From positions 1 to 64,000 of IMG/VR virus record IMGVR_UViG_3300028909_000018: DNA of 64,000 nucleotides. One strand, written 5' to 3'. Shown here piece after piece: positions 48,725 to 56,610 of this stretch. The notes below the pieces were generated by a model that did not search any database, was not told the origin of the DNA, and was given only the letters and a program-made list of their open reading frames with translations. This DNA is from a virus. The translations under genes and the position numbers were made by a program. The first letter of the stretch is position 1. Each line of letters opens with the position of its first letter.

Positions 48725-48858
48725 GAGAATAACAGGGGTCGAACCTGTCACCTTACGTCATTTCCATGGTTGGATCGTAAGGTATGGAGCCTTGCAAACT
48801 TCACTTGACGCTACTCAACTAGCCTTTCACGCCATATTACTGTGCATACCGTATTCTC
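48725..48858 (-). ncRNA. tRNA-like RNA candidate without anticodon arm
   Basis: A textbook T-arm ACAGG-TTCGACC-CCTGT (48748-48732) is directly followed by TATTCTC, which pairs with GAGAATA at 48858-48852 as a 7-bp acceptor stem. Between them lie GGTATG/CATACC and CTTACG/CGTAAG stems instead of D and anticodon arms; total 134 nt, no encoded CCA. It overlaps the 3' end of the gene at 48811-49002. Could be a degenerate tRNA or tRNA mimic; chance pairing of the acceptor is not excluded. Confidence 0.35.
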
Positions 48859-49002
48859 ATAGATGGCGGAAACACCCATATCCGACATGGACTCCCTTTC
48901 GAGAGCAATCTGTTTAGCAAACAGTTGCCGATCCCCTCGGCTTGTCATTTCCATTAAATTTGGCGGAAGAGTGGCTGTGTCGATCACCATACGATTACTC
49001 AT
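48811..49002 (-). CDS. Small hypothetical protein
   Basis: 63 residues from ATG 49002 (weak GGATGG site; in-frame TTG at 49020 is an alternative). Reads MSNRMVIDTATLPPNLMEMT, then SRGDRQLFAKQIALERESMS and VIWRERLVE. Protein-like composition; no family recognised. Confidence 0.5.
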   Translation of the reverse strand: MSNRMVIDTATLPPNLMEMTSRGDRQLFAKQIALERESMSDMGVSAIYENTVCTVIWRERLVE

Positions 49003-49016
49003 CGTACCATCCGATT

Positions 49017-49136
49017 TCAAGTCGGTGAAGGGAGCCGTCCCTCATACTCTTCCATATTTCTATTTATTCTTTTTAATTTAGTATTTTGACCTTTGTATGT
49101 TAGCGTCTGAGAATGACAATTAGGACATATAACCAT
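49017..49136 (-). pseudogene. Remnant of HNH-type endonuclease C-terminus
   Basis: 39 codons from ATG 49136: MVICPNCHSQTLTYKGQN and a basic tail. NLxxICPNCHSQTxTYxGxN is the usual end of HNH homing endonucleases; the first part of the domain (H-N) is missing. Overlaps nothing downstream but starts 8 nt after the gene at 49144. Probably a decayed homing endonuclease. Confidence 0.5.
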
Positions 49137-49143
49137 AAGATTT

Positions 49144-49326
49144 TTATTTGAAATCCGAAGGTACGGTTTCAATCCAAGTTTGTTTTTCATCAGAAACATA
49201 CAAAACCTTGTCATAATTCTCGAAAAACTCCTTACTATCCACGTCATCCCGGAAATTCCGAAGATGCTCGTTTATCTGATCATTGTCAAGTCCCTTATCG
49301 ACCCTAACGTGAAAAATATATTTCAT
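49144..49326 (-). CDS. Small hypothetical protein
   Basis: 60 residues from ATG 49326 after TAGGAGAAAAAAA; the longer frame from 49446 overlaps the VWA gene and is rejected. MKYIFHVRVDKGLDNDQINE then helix FRDDVDSKEFFENY and a strand pair. Unassigned. Confidence 0.6.
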   Translation of the reverse strand: MKYIFHVRVDKGLDNDQINEHLRNFRDDVDSKEFFENYDKVLYVSDEKQTWIETVPSDFK

Positions 49327-49336
49327 TTTTTTTCTC

Positions 49337-50341
49337 CTATTTAAAATAAAGTAAACGAGTGTCACCCACGAGATGACGGTTTGTTGATGTGGACTGAATG
49401 AAAAGTTCATACTGTCCATGATCCTTCGGAGAGACACGAACCTCACGATCCGTTGGAAGGCCTAGAAGATCACGAGCATCATCGCCAGAATAGGTCTTTC
49501 CAGACTTCTTATGCTTGATACAAATTTTCTTTGATGCCTGCACCTTCTCAGATTTATTTAGCTGATAATATGCCGAACCAATATTATATTCTCCAAAATG
49601 CTCGATACAGAAGTCGCGAATCTCAGTCTTGTTATACTTCTCAGGAACCCATAGAATTTGAACCTTGTCGGTGATATCATCAAGATTACGCTTGACTTCA
49701 GATATGGAGACATTCGAAAGGTCTGTGTAGAACGAGCTAGAACTGGTTAGACCACGAGTACGATCACTGAAATAAGCCCGTGTGGCCTGTGTCGAAACCT
49801 GTGTGGACTGACGAAGACCCTTCTCGGTGACTTCCCATTCGATGACGTTGCCAACGGGAATACCAAGATTGGTGATGTATGAACCATAACCCTTGGGAAC
49901 ACGGAAGGCGAAAGTCCACTTATCAGTAGACTGGAGATGACGGATACGAGATGCAACCTGTGGGGCTATTTCGCCGTGAACATTATTTCCACCGTCAGTG
50001 ATAACCATGATCAGGTAGGCGGTATCGCTATTCTCGTTTTCCTCGGAAATTGTATCAATCATCAAATTAATGGCATCTAGAAGCGGCGTCGATCCACCAT
50101 TCGCATAGTAGGATGTAATATTTCTAAGCGTCGCGACGTTCTCGTCTTTGATGATGACGCGATTTATGGTTCTAAAGTTGACGGCCACGCCACATTCCAC
50201 GACAGTCACAAGACCCTTGTGGTTCTTGTCGATGGAAGACTTCAGACTATCAACGGTAAGGTTGTAATCGTTGATGGCTCCTGTGATATACGACTGCATG
50301 GAGCCGGAATGATCACGAATAATACCAATTTTAGTTTTCAT
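49337..50341 (-). CDS. VWA-domain protein
   Basis: 334 residues. Residues ~4-190 form a von Willebrand factor A domain with MIDAS metal site: DHSGSM at 10-15 (DxSxS), Thr/Asp of MVITDGGNN near 117-125. The C-terminal ~120 residues hold a second small domain (KICIKHKKSGKTYSGDDARDLL). VWA proteins bind partners through the metal; role in phage unknown, often linked to AAA ATPase or ter-type functions in bacteria. Operon with genes 50344 onward. Confidence 0.8.
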   Translation of the reverse strand: MKTKIGIIRDHSGSMQSYITGAINDYNLTVDSLKSSIDKNHKGLVTVVECGVAVNFRTINRVIIKDENVATLRNITSYYANGGSTPLLDAINLMIDTISEENENSDTAYLIMVITDGGNNVHGEIAPQVASRIRHLQSTDKWTFAFRVPKGYGSYITNLGIPVGNVIEWEVTEKGLRQSTQVSTQATRAYFSDRTRGLTSSSSFYTDLSNVSISEVKRNLDDITDKVQILWVPEKYNKTEIRDFCIEHFGEYNIGSAYYQLNKSEKVQASKKICIKHKKSGKTYSGDDARDLLGLPTDREVRVSPKDHGQYELFIQSTSTNRHLVGDTRLLYFK

Positions 50342-50343
50342 GT

Positions 50344-50610
50344 TTATGATAATCTCTTTCCTATATTTTTTGAAAAGCCTTCTTTGTATTCTACATTCTC
50401 CTGAATGGCTTCTTTAAATTTCTTGAATGCTGATATCAAGACAGCAATTTGAAATCTGACCTTTTCCAATTCAAAAATATCAGGATTATTGTTCCAATTT
50501 TTGACCATCAATTCTTCTTTTTGTTTGAGGAATTTGATCTGTTTCTGAAAGGTATCGAATTTTTGCTCTTGCCATTCGTCTTCAAACACTTTGACTGGTT
50601 CGTAAGTCAT
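50344..50610 (-). CDS. Coiled-coil hypothetical protein
   Basis: 88 residues, highly charged and helical (QKFDTFQKQIKFLKQKEELM). ATG overlaps the upstream stop (ATGA). Unassigned. Confidence 0.55.
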   Translation of the reverse strand: MTYEPVKVFEDEWQEQKFDTFQKQIKFLKQKEELMVKNWNNNPDIFELEKVRFQIAVLISAFKKFKEAIQENVEYKEGFSKNIGKRLS

Positions 50611-50846
50611 TTGTTATCCTTCTTGATAAGTTTGATGTTGTAATTCACGATCTTAGAATAGCTGGAATGGTCAAGATATGCCCGAACCGATGTCTCAAAG
50701 TCTGACTCCGCATTCTTGATAACCTTTTCGACTTCCTCCGTGGCCGTCTTCATAAGCACTTCCCGAAGGGCATCCCTAAGAGCAGACTTCAGAAGTGTAT
50801 TATACAGTCCTTCATCAGGAAGTTTTGTCGGGTCTAACATCGCCAT
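50607..50846 (-). CDS. Hypothetical helical protein
   Basis: 79 residues: MAMLDPTKLPDEGLYNTLLK, then KSALRDALREVLMKTATEEV. TAATG overlap with the thymidylate kinase stop. Unassigned. Confidence 0.55.
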   Translation of the reverse strand: MAMLDPTKLPDEGLYNTLLKSALRDALREVLMKTATEEVEKVIKNAESDFETSVRAYLDHSSYSKIVNYNIKLIKKDNK

Positions 50847-51460
50847 TATTTTTTCCTCTTTTCATATTCTTCAATGATACTTTGATGCACGGCCATCTCA
50901 TCCTTACTCGCGTCGATCATGGCGAAACGATCCTGATTAGCCCACAGAGATTGAAAGTCGCCTCTTGCCTTGTCATAAAATTCAAAGGGACGTTGGTCAA
51001 AGGTGTTGAGGTTTCCTCTAATCCTAAGACGTTCTAGGGCCTCGCTGACGGGCATGTCAAGCAAGAAGGTAATATCTGGCATGGCATACCACTCTTTGCT
51101 ACCAGTCTCGACCTTGATCGAATTCCATTTGGTTGACCGACGCAGATTAATATCTACATCCTGCTGGTAGACTTCGGTGGAATCAAAAAACCTATCACAA
51201 ATAACGACCTTCCCGGCGTCGATAGCTGGCCTGATCGTGTTTAAAATGTGATCCCGACGAGCGGCATAAAAAAGAAAGAATTCCGTATATTGGTCCAGAT
51301 CGTTGTTGATAATGATATTACGGATTTGTTCCGCGATATAGGAGCCGCCCGGCTCTCTAGTTAGCAGAACGGGAATATTCTGTGCCTCAAGGTAAGAAGC
51401 CAAAAGTTTGGCCTGTGTACTCTTTCCGGTACCGTCTATGCCTTCAAATGTAATAAAAAT
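50846..51460 (-). CDS. tmk: Thymidylate kinase, AUU start
   Basis: 204 residues, normal for the family (E. coli 213). dTMP to dTDP kinase for phage DNA precursors. The P-loop GIDGTGKST sits at residues 8-16 only if translation begins at ATT 51460, 8 nt after GAGGA; this gives the typical start MFITFEGIDG. The first TTG (51403) would remove the P-loop. Further motifs: TREPGG, DRFFDST (DRY-like) and a C-terminal lid segment EALERLRIRG. Overlaps the upstream gene by 17 nt. Confidence 0.9.
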   Translation of the reverse strand: MFITFEGIDGTGKSTQAKLLASYLEAQNIPVLLTREPGGSYIAEQIRNIIINNDLDQYTEFFLFYAARRDHILNTIRPAIDAGKVVICDRFFDSTEVYQQDVDINLRRSTKWNSIKVETGSKEWYAMPDITFLLDMPVSEALERLRIRGNLNTFDQRPFEFYDKARGDFQSLWANQDRFAMIDASKDEMAVHQSIIEEYEKRKK

Positions 51461-51722
51461 CGTGTTCTTCCTCTTTATGGAGTAATTCTTTCTTCAGCAA
51501 GATAGGTTCATTAAATTTTTCAGAAAGAACCTTACAGATTTCATGCAAAAGACGTGATCTGTCGTATGGTGACCACTCATTTCTACCTTCACAAGTATTT
51601 GAAAGGATGTCCTGTGCGATGCATTTACCTACGAGCCATGCGGCAAGCTTTGTACTATCAGGATTATTGATTACAATCTTATCCAGATTTTCTTCAATAA
51701 TCGACTCAACATTATAAGACAT
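51444..51722 (-). CDS. Hypothetical protein
   Basis: 92 residues from ATG 51722 (GGAGG 6 nt upstream). Starts MSYNVESIIEENLDKIVI; middle AAWLVGKCIAQDIL; helical. C-terminus KEEEHDFYYI contains the ribosome site of tmk. Unassigned. Confidence 0.6.
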   Translation of the reverse strand: MSYNVESIIEENLDKIVINNPDSTKLAAWLVGKCIAQDILSNTCEGRNEWSPYDRSRLLHEICKVLSEKFNEPILLKKELLHKEEEHDFYYI

Positions 51723-51723
51723 T

Positions 51724-51945
51724 TTAATCCTCCAAAAGTTCAAATCTAAACCAACGCCCTCCAAACATCGCAAATTGTTTGATAGCGAAGTCAGTAATTT
51801 CCCCGTCCTTACCCACGATGAACGTCATCTCATAACGAGAATCTTCTGGTATCAGCAACGTATCGATCCGCAACTCACGATTATCGATTATCTCTTGTGT
51901 ATTGTTCGTGGCGTCACAGATGACCTCAAAATCATCAAGTCCCAT
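51724..51945 (-). CDS. Hypothetical protein
   Basis: 73 residues, acidic and beta-rich (RIDTLLIPEDSRYEMTFIVG). Ribosome site weak (AAGAAAG). Ends 1 nt before the next ATG. Unassigned. Confidence 0.55.
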   Translation of the reverse strand: MGLDDFEVICDATNNTQEIIDNRELRIDTLLIPEDSRYEMTFIVGKDGEITDFAIKQFAMFGGRWFRFELLED

Positions 51946-51955
51946 AAAAACTTTC

Positions 51956-52096
51956 TTATTTGAGAAGGCGGATCATTTCAGTTTCGAAACGCCTAAAGAA
52001 ATGCCACTGTTCATCGAGCATCTTCTTATGAAATTCATCATAAGTTCGAATTTTCATCCATTCGCCCATCTTGGTGTAGAAATCAAAAGGCGTCAT
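51956..52096 (-). CDS. Small protein, 46 residues
   Basis: MTPFDFYTKMGEWMKIRTYD then EFHKKMLDEQWHFFRRFETE. The ATG overlaps the Rz1-like stop (ATGA at 52096-52093). Basic amphipathic helices; EQWHFF recalls the NEQWRYK repeat of the protein at 52749. Unassigned. Confidence 0.6.
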   Translation of the reverse strand: MTPFDFYTKMGEWMKIRTYDEFHKKMLDEQWHFFRRFETEMIRLLK

Positions 52097-52368
52097 TGTG
52101 TTTCCTTCTGAGCATTATCAAGATACTTCTGCACGGCCACGGCATGGTTGTGACAGTATTGATTATGCTTCCAAAGCTTGACGTAGCTCTTCGCCACGTC
52201 CTTGTTAGACTTAAACTTCTCTGGAAGCTTGACTGACCCACAGGCCAACAGATTCGATGGAGGCATGATAACCTCATAATGTGTCACCTTAATGTCCACA
52301 GGCTGTGGCGTGGCACAACCGGCCAGACACACACCAATAATCAACGCGGCGATTGTAAGCTTAATCAT
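52093..52368 (-). CDS. Outer-membrane spanin (Rz1-like lipoprotein)
   Basis: 91 residues. Lipoprotein signal peptide with lipobox LAGC (Cys at 18), followed by a short Pro-containing stretch and a helical, basic C-terminus. It starts in a TAATG overlap with the transmembrane coiled-coil protein upstream. In Gram-negative phages the o-spanin joins the i-spanin to fuse inner and outer membranes at lysis. Larger than lambda Rz1 and not nested. Confidence 0.7.
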   Translation of the reverse strand: MIKLTIAALIIGVCLAGCATPQPVDIKVTHYEVIMPPSNLLACGSVKLPEKFKSNKDVAKSYVKLWKHNQYCHNHAVAVQKYLDNAQKETQ

Positions 52369-52727
52369 TATTTTCTTCCCTTTAGACTTCCTAAAATTTG
52401 GTTAAAGATTGGATCGAGTTGATCGTCCTTTGTGGCGTCAACTGCGGCATTGGCGATACCGGCAGATTCTTTCACTCTCCCATCAAGGACAGAATTCTGT
52501 TCCTGAAGCTGTTGGAGATTGGTGGCGAGGGTTTTATTAACCGCCGCCATCGCGTCTTTTTCCTTGATGACTTCTTCAAGCTGCATCTGATTAAACGATG
52601 CCAAGGCTTCTTTCTTGGCCTCGTGAATTTTGAGTTCATACCACCCAAATACGAGACCGACCAACATGATGCCACCGGCAACATATCCAACAATTCTTCC
52701 GAATGGCGTGAGTAGGAAAGCAAGCAT
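52368..52727 (-). CDS. Inner-membrane spanin (Rz-like)
   Basis: 119 residues: one N-terminal transmembrane segment (IVGYVAGGIMLVGLVFGW) followed by a long periplasmic coiled coil (KEALASFNQMQLEEVIKEK). This is the i-spanin architecture; partner lipoprotein follows in overlap. The endolysin is 42 kb away. Confidence 0.7.
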   Translation of the reverse strand: MLAFLLTPFGRIVGYVAGGIMLVGLVFGWYELKIHEAKKEALASFNQMQLEEVIKEKDAMAAVNKTLATNLQQLQEQNSVLDGRVKESAGIANAAVDATKDDQLDPIFNQILGSLKGRK

Positions 52728-52748
52728 AAAAAACCCTTTTGTGCCTAT

Positions 52749-53069
52749 TTATAATTTATAACGCCACTGTTCATTCGGAGGAATTGATTTATAACGCCAC
52801 TGTTCATTCGGAGGAATGAAGCCATGAGGGTACTTATAACTACATTGTTCTTGTATGACACCCTGATTGTCGGGTTTACCTATATAACAATCCTTAGACT
52901 GTATATAAGCCCCTATCCCCGCGAAGATGAAAAGTATAACGAAGAACACAACAAGACCTATAACACGAAATAGAATGTAGTACAAGATAGCCTTACCGGC
53001 TATATTACCGATACTGGTGTTCAGAAGGCCGTTGCCGATTTCTTTCGGTGTTGCATCAAAAAGACCCAT
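52749..53069 (-). CDS. Membrane protein with duplicated C-terminus
   Basis: 106 residues. Amphipathic start (MGLFDATPKEIGNGLLN), a hydrophobic segment of ~25 residues (YYILFRVIGLVVFFVILFIF), two Cys in the outer part, and an 11-residue tandem repeat IPPNEQWRYKS/L at the end from a 33-bp duplication. Upstream of the spanins; could be a holin or lysis accessory (inference). Confidence 0.6.
   Translation of the reverse strand: MGLFDATPKEIGNGLLNTSIGNIAGKAILYYILFRVIGLVVFFVILFIFAGIGAYIQSKDCYIGKPDNQGVIQEQCSYKYPHGFIPPNEQWRYKSIPPNEQWRYKL
52755..52817. repeat. 33-bp tandem duplication
   Basis: Two copies with a 33-bp period and 30 bp identical, in frame in the gene at 52749-53069, adding one IPPNEQWRYK unit. 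No length drift, so it looks recent. Confidence 0.85.
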
Positions 53070-53086
53070 GATGAATAATCCTTGTG

Positions 53087-54085
53087 TTACCAGCGGTTCA
53101 TTTGCGCCTGATGAAAATAATATACCTTATTTCCGTAGGTGTCAAGGAGAAAATCCTCAATCCACGCCTTGTCCACATTCTCAGGCAAGGTAGATTTCAT
53201 GGCTGCATCTTCGACATCCACAAACAATTCCTCAATCTTTTCAGACACTTCCTTGTATGGAAGCCATCCCTTCTTGATATTTAGAAGTTCGGGAGCATTG
53301 GGACGAGGAAAAATAATGTTATGGGTTCTGAATAGCTCCACCGCCTGCTGCCCAATTCGAACAGCATGAGATAATGCCTTCCAGTCCACGCCTTCATTCT
53401 TTTCGGCCTGTAGAGCCCTCTTTCCATACCCGTCCACGATCTTCTCGACCACAGAGAAGGCGCTTCCGACAGAGGCGGTAAAGGGTAGCAGACGATCACA
53501 TACATCCAGATGACGAATCTCCTGACCACTGGCCAGAGGGATATCCACGATCTTGATGAATTCCTTGTCCTTGGCCCATACGTCGATCTTGGTGGCATAA
53601 TCACCCAGCTTCTTATTCATTCCCAAAATACTAACAAGATGGTTAAGAAATTCAAGCGCATCACGAGCGGCGGCGACGCGGGAGCCCTTGATGCCGTATT
53701 TGTTGGCTTGTTGACGACAATAGCCGATGAAGGCCTTGGACTGCCGGGAGATGAGTTTTTTCCGATTATTCTGAATACGAGTCCACATAGGAGAGTGTTC
53801 AAGAATATAATTATTCGGAGCGAAGAGCATGTCCAGAGAAACCGTCTGACCTTCCGCGACAAGCTTCAGATACTTATCGAGACTGTAAATTTCCTCATCG
53901 ATGTCGGCGGAAGAATTTTTCTCAAACTCAGGCTTCTCCTTAGAGTAAGAAATTGATTCCTTGACGCGACGCAGAAGAATATCCTCGGCGGTGGGAATAT
54001 AAACCGCCTTGTAATCTGTATCGCTTGTGGGAGTATTTGTCCCATATAAGGATGATCCGAAGAGCAATCTAACAATCTTTTCCAT
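53087..54085 (-). CDS. RlaP-type nucleotidyltransferase
   Basis: 332 residues. Pol-beta-type active site LFGSSLYGTNTPTSDTDYK at ~8-26 (GS...DxD). The rest (DEEIYSLDKYLKLVAEGQ, LDMLFAP, KAFIGYCRQQANKYGIKG) fits the PF10127 RNA-repair-associated polymerase family. Proposed to add nucleotides to damaged RNA ends; T4 repairs host-cut tRNAs with Pnkp and Rnl1, so a related counter-defence role is possible (inference). Three lysis/membrane genes lie downstream. Confidence 0.8.
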   Translation of the reverse strand: MEKIVRLLFGSSLYGTNTPTSDTDYKAVYIPTAEDILLRRVKESISYSKEKPEFEKNSSADIDEEIYSLDKYLKLVAEGQTVSLDMLFAPNNYILEHSPMWTRIQNNRKKLISRQSKAFIGYCRQQANKYGIKGSRVAAARDALEFLNHLVSILGMNKKLGDYATKIDVWAKDKEFIKIVDIPLASGQEIRHLDVCDRLLPFTASVGSAFSVVEKIVDGYGKRALQAEKNEGVDWKALSHAVRIGQQAVELFRTHNIIFPRPNAPELLNIKKGWLPYKEVSEKIEELFVDVEDAAMKSTLPENVDKAWIEDFLLDTYGNKVYYFHQAQMNRW

Positions 54086-54096
54086 GATTAATCCTT

Positions 54097-54186
54097 TTAC
54101 TTCTTACACTTGTTCCGATTGCGGCGCTTCTTGGAGCCGATCTTCCGACGCCCCTTACGTGGGCGGTTCTTCTTAGGTGTAGGCAA
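54097..54186 (-). CDS. Very basic 29-residue protein, TTG start
   Basis: Start TTG 54186, 6 nt after AAAGGA. MPTPKKNRPRKGRRKIGSKK then RRNRNKCKK: about two thirds Lys/Arg. Looks like a tiny nucleic-acid-binding protein. It sits between dda and the nucleotidyltransferase. Confidence 0.6.
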   Translation of the reverse strand: MPTPKKNRPRKGRRKIGSKKRRNRNKCKK

Positions 54187-54198
54187 TTTCTTTCCTTT

Positions 54199-55455
54199 CT
54201 AGAACGTATAGATGCGTTTTGTAGGTCTCGTTGCCGCAACGTAAAGACACTGGAAGGCTTCCTGTGACTTGTGGTTACAGAGGATGTCCTGCTGGTCAAT
54301 GTAGCACTCGGTTATTGTCGAACCTTGGGCTCTATGCGCCGTCAGGGCATATCCATATCTTACCTCATCGAGGTAATTCTTCAAATCCCAGAATTCCTTC
54401 CATGCGGCTCTTTTTCCGCCCTTACTGACATTCTTGGCTTCGATGGCCTTGCGTGATAGTAGCACATTTAATGCGTCTTGATCAACAGGAACTTTCAAAA
54501 TAATTTCCTGATTGTTGTTCTTAACGTACAATTCCCAATATTCGATATCATGAATATCATCGATCACCACATAATTTTCATTGGTGGCTTCCTCGACAAT
54601 ATATTCATCATCGGTGTGGGCGATAAATTCATCGTTCCTGACGACAGGCTTGCCGATCAGGATAATATCACCAGCCTCGTACTTTTGGGTGAACAACAAC
54701 TTGCGGCGAATAATTGTGTTATAATAATTAACCGTATCATTGCGCCATGCGATGACCTTGGTTTCATTGAAGTTGACACTTCTAATTTTACTCAAAAGAT
54801 GATCTTCAAATTCTCTCTTCGAATCAAAAAGAAAGACACCATCACCCTCGGCGCTGACATCCTGCCGGATCGGAGAGATATAATTCTTTTCACGGAGACA
54901 GGCGCGGATTTCAGTCGCCATATTCAGCAACTCATTATCATTCCGCATGACTGTTCGAAGAATGGCTCTATTACTCTCCTTATCAATTGTTTTCCACGCT
55001 GGACTTGATATTTCATTAACCGGAGGAAGCTGCGCCGGATCACCAACGAAGATGACGCGAATGGCAGGCATGGAGATGATGACGTTTAGAAGTTCTCGAC
55101 CGACCATGGAAGCCTCGTCCACGACGATGATCGAGCCCTTGGGGAAGTAGATTGGCTTGTCAGATTTTGTCAGGACGAGTCGGTCTTCCCGCTCTTCCAT
55201 CTTTAGGCCGAGCAGGGAGTAAATCGTCTTGACGGAGACGCCAAGATTATTTTCCAACACCTTGGAGGCCTTGTTCGTCGTCGCGCTGAAATAGAGGTTC
55301 GGGATATTACTCTGGGCTATCAATTTGGTCAGGAAGGTCTTCCCGGTTCCTGCGAAGCCTTGAAGGAGGAAGAACCGTTCCTTCGTCTTAATCCACTTCT
55401 TGATGGCCTTCAGTGCTTCCTGCTGGTCCACACTCAGATTAATTTTGTTTGTCAA
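54199..55455 (-). CDS. dda: Dda-like SF1B DNA helicase
   Basis: 418 residues (T4 Dda: 439). Walker A GFAGTGKTFL at ~33-42, Walker B VVDEAS at ~111-116, GDPAQLPP at ~137-144, and the C-terminal motif YALTAHRAQGST with LYVAATR. 5'-3' helicase that starts replication forks and clears proteins and D-loops in T4. Recognised by the RecD/Pif1 motifs and length. Confidence 0.9.
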   Translation of the reverse strand: MTNKINLSVDQQEALKAIKKWIKTKERFFLLQGFAGTGKTFLTKLIAQSNIPNLYFSATTNKASKVLENNLGVSVKTIYSLLGLKMEEREDRLVLTKSDKPIYFPKGSIIVVDEASMVGRELLNVIISMPAIRVIFVGDPAQLPPVNEISSPAWKTIDKESNRAILRTVMRNDNELLNMATEIRACLREKNYISPIRQDVSAEGDGVFLFDSKREFEDHLLSKIRSVNFNETKVIAWRNDTVNYYNTIIRRKLLFTQKYEAGDIILIGKPVVRNDEFIAHTDDEYIVEEATNENYVVIDDIHDIEYWELYVKNNNQEIILKVPVDQDALNVLLSRKAIEAKNVSKGGKRAAWKEFWDLKNYLDEVRYGYALTAHRAQGSTITECYIDQQDILCNHKSQEAFQCLYVAATRPTKRIYTF

Positions 55456-55490
55456 TGTTATTTCTTTCTTTGTGTGAAAATTTCTGTATT

Positions 55491-55736
55491 CTAAGTATCC
55501 TGATCCTTCCGCAGCTTATAATTATTAGGATCGAGGATGACGAAATTCATCATCCCATGGTAGCCTTTTTCAAGAAGTGGGGAACCGAGATTGACATAAT
55601 AAATCTCACCACAAGAAAGGGTCTCGCCGGTCCACTTAGCTTCATGGACTATAATCACCCAGCCTTTCATTGTCAACATCCAAGATAGAAGTTCTTTACA
55701 GACTTCGACGTGACAAGTTCCCCAATTTTTCATCAT
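55491..55736 (-). CDS. Hypothetical protein
   Basis: 81 residues; two adjacent ATG (55736 and 55733), the second slightly better spaced from GGAGG. Reads MKNWGTCHVEVCKELLSWML, middle YYVNLGSPLLEKGYHGMMNF. Overlaps the Nudix gene stop (ATGA). Possibly a small beta barrel; unassigned. Confidence 0.5.
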   Translation of the reverse strand: MMKNWGTCHVEVCKELLSWMLTMKGWVIIVHEAKWTGETLSCGEIYYVNLGSPLLEKGYHGMMNFVILDPNNYKLRKDQDT

Positions 55737-56167
55737 CCCTCCAAAATTACTGGTAGTTTCAAATCATTATTATTCATGGCCAATTCAATCAGGAGCCGGA
55801 TATTCGGAGCCAAATTATTGTAAAAATAATAAGATGGGTTGAACAAGTCCTTGATGGCGAAAACATGAAGCTGCTCATCCGTCAAGGGCCTGATCATATT
55901 TAGATCATGATCTGGAGTATAAAAGAAATGAACTTCAAAGGTGGAAGTCTTGTAGACGGCCAAATATTTCCAAAAAGCCTTACTACTAATGGTGGATTCT
56001 TCCTTGGCCTCACGATACATGCATTCTAGCGGGGTTTCCCCTTCCTCGACATGACCACCGATGCCGTTGAAAAGTCCTTCTTGCCACTTTGGACGGCGCT
56101 TCTGGATTAGCATGACGTTCTGTTTTGGTTCATCAAAAATAAGGCCACACGAATAGAGTTGTGTCAT
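55733..56167 (-). CDS. Nudix hydrolase
   Basis: 144 residues. Nudix box at ~37-59: GGHVEEGETPLECMYREA followed by KEES fits GX5EX7REUXEEXGU. Upstream QKRRPKWQEGLFNGIGG is the usual approach strand. Hydrolyses a nucleoside-diphosphate-linked compound; T4 NudE acts on ADP-ribose and Ap4A, substrate here unknown. Overlaps its SLOG-like neighbour by 4 nt. Confidence 0.9.
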   Translation of the reverse strand: MTQLYSCGLIFDEPKQNVMLIQKRRPKWQEGLFNGIGGHVEEGETPLECMYREAKEESTISSKAFWKYLAVYKTSTFEVHFFYTPDHDLNMIRPLTDEQLHVFAIKDLFNPSYYFYNNLAPNIRLLIELAMNNNDLKLPVILEG

Positions 56168-56610
56168 AAAATAATTCCTTCTCTTGGTAAGAATAATTGA
56201 ATAGGAACCTTTTTCTTTATTGAATAATCAAAAGTGTACCATGTTCCACCCTTGCTCTGGTGTTCCATCTCCCACGGCACCGCCATCATCACGTCAGAAT
56301 TATCAACGATATCCCTGTTGCGTTTCATGTAGGTCTGGGGAGCGTGGATAATATCAGACTTGTGATTATAACGCAAGATAAATTCTAAAGGTGGAAAACA
56401 AACAATTTCATACCCCAAATCCATCGCGATATCAGCGGCTTCGCCGTCCACCCCGATACAATCTCCATGATTAAATTGTGCTACATCAACGCCTTCAATA
56501 ATATCATAAAGGTACTGGTATACATTTTGTTTTTGGTAATTGGTCATACCCGATCTGGTGCCTGTCACACCGACGCGAAACACTGGTTTATCAGTCAACA
56601 TCTTCTCCAT
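56164..56610 (-). CDS. SLOG-like Rossmann-fold protein
   Basis: 148 residues from ATG 56610 (alternatives ATG 56601, TTG 56598). Motifs: RVGVTGTRSGMTNYQKQNV, then FNHGDCIGVDGEAADIAMDLG, and KRNRDIVDNSDVMMAVP with a final GGTWYTFDYS. This is the DprA/YspA-like SLOG layout that binds nucleotides or NAD-derived ligands. Coupled to the Nudix gene, so a nucleotide-ligand pathway may be shared (inference). Confidence 0.7.
   Translation of the reverse strand: MEKMLTDKPVFRVGVTGTRSGMTNYQKQNVYQYLYDIIEGVDVAQFNHGDCIGVDGEAADIAMDLGYEIVCFPPLEFILRYNHKSDIIHAPQTYMKRNRDIVDNSDVMMAVPWEMEHQSKGGTWYTFDYSIKKKVPIQLFLPREGIIL

Noticed and set aside
49144-49446. Longer 100-residue version of the small gene
   Set aside because: The upstream 40 codons lie inside the VWA gene; a good ribosome site precedes the internal ATG at 49326.
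54478-55008. Plus-strand ORF of 176 codons
   Set aside because: Antisense to the dda helicase motifs; no ribosome site and I/F/N-rich composition typical of a shadow frame.
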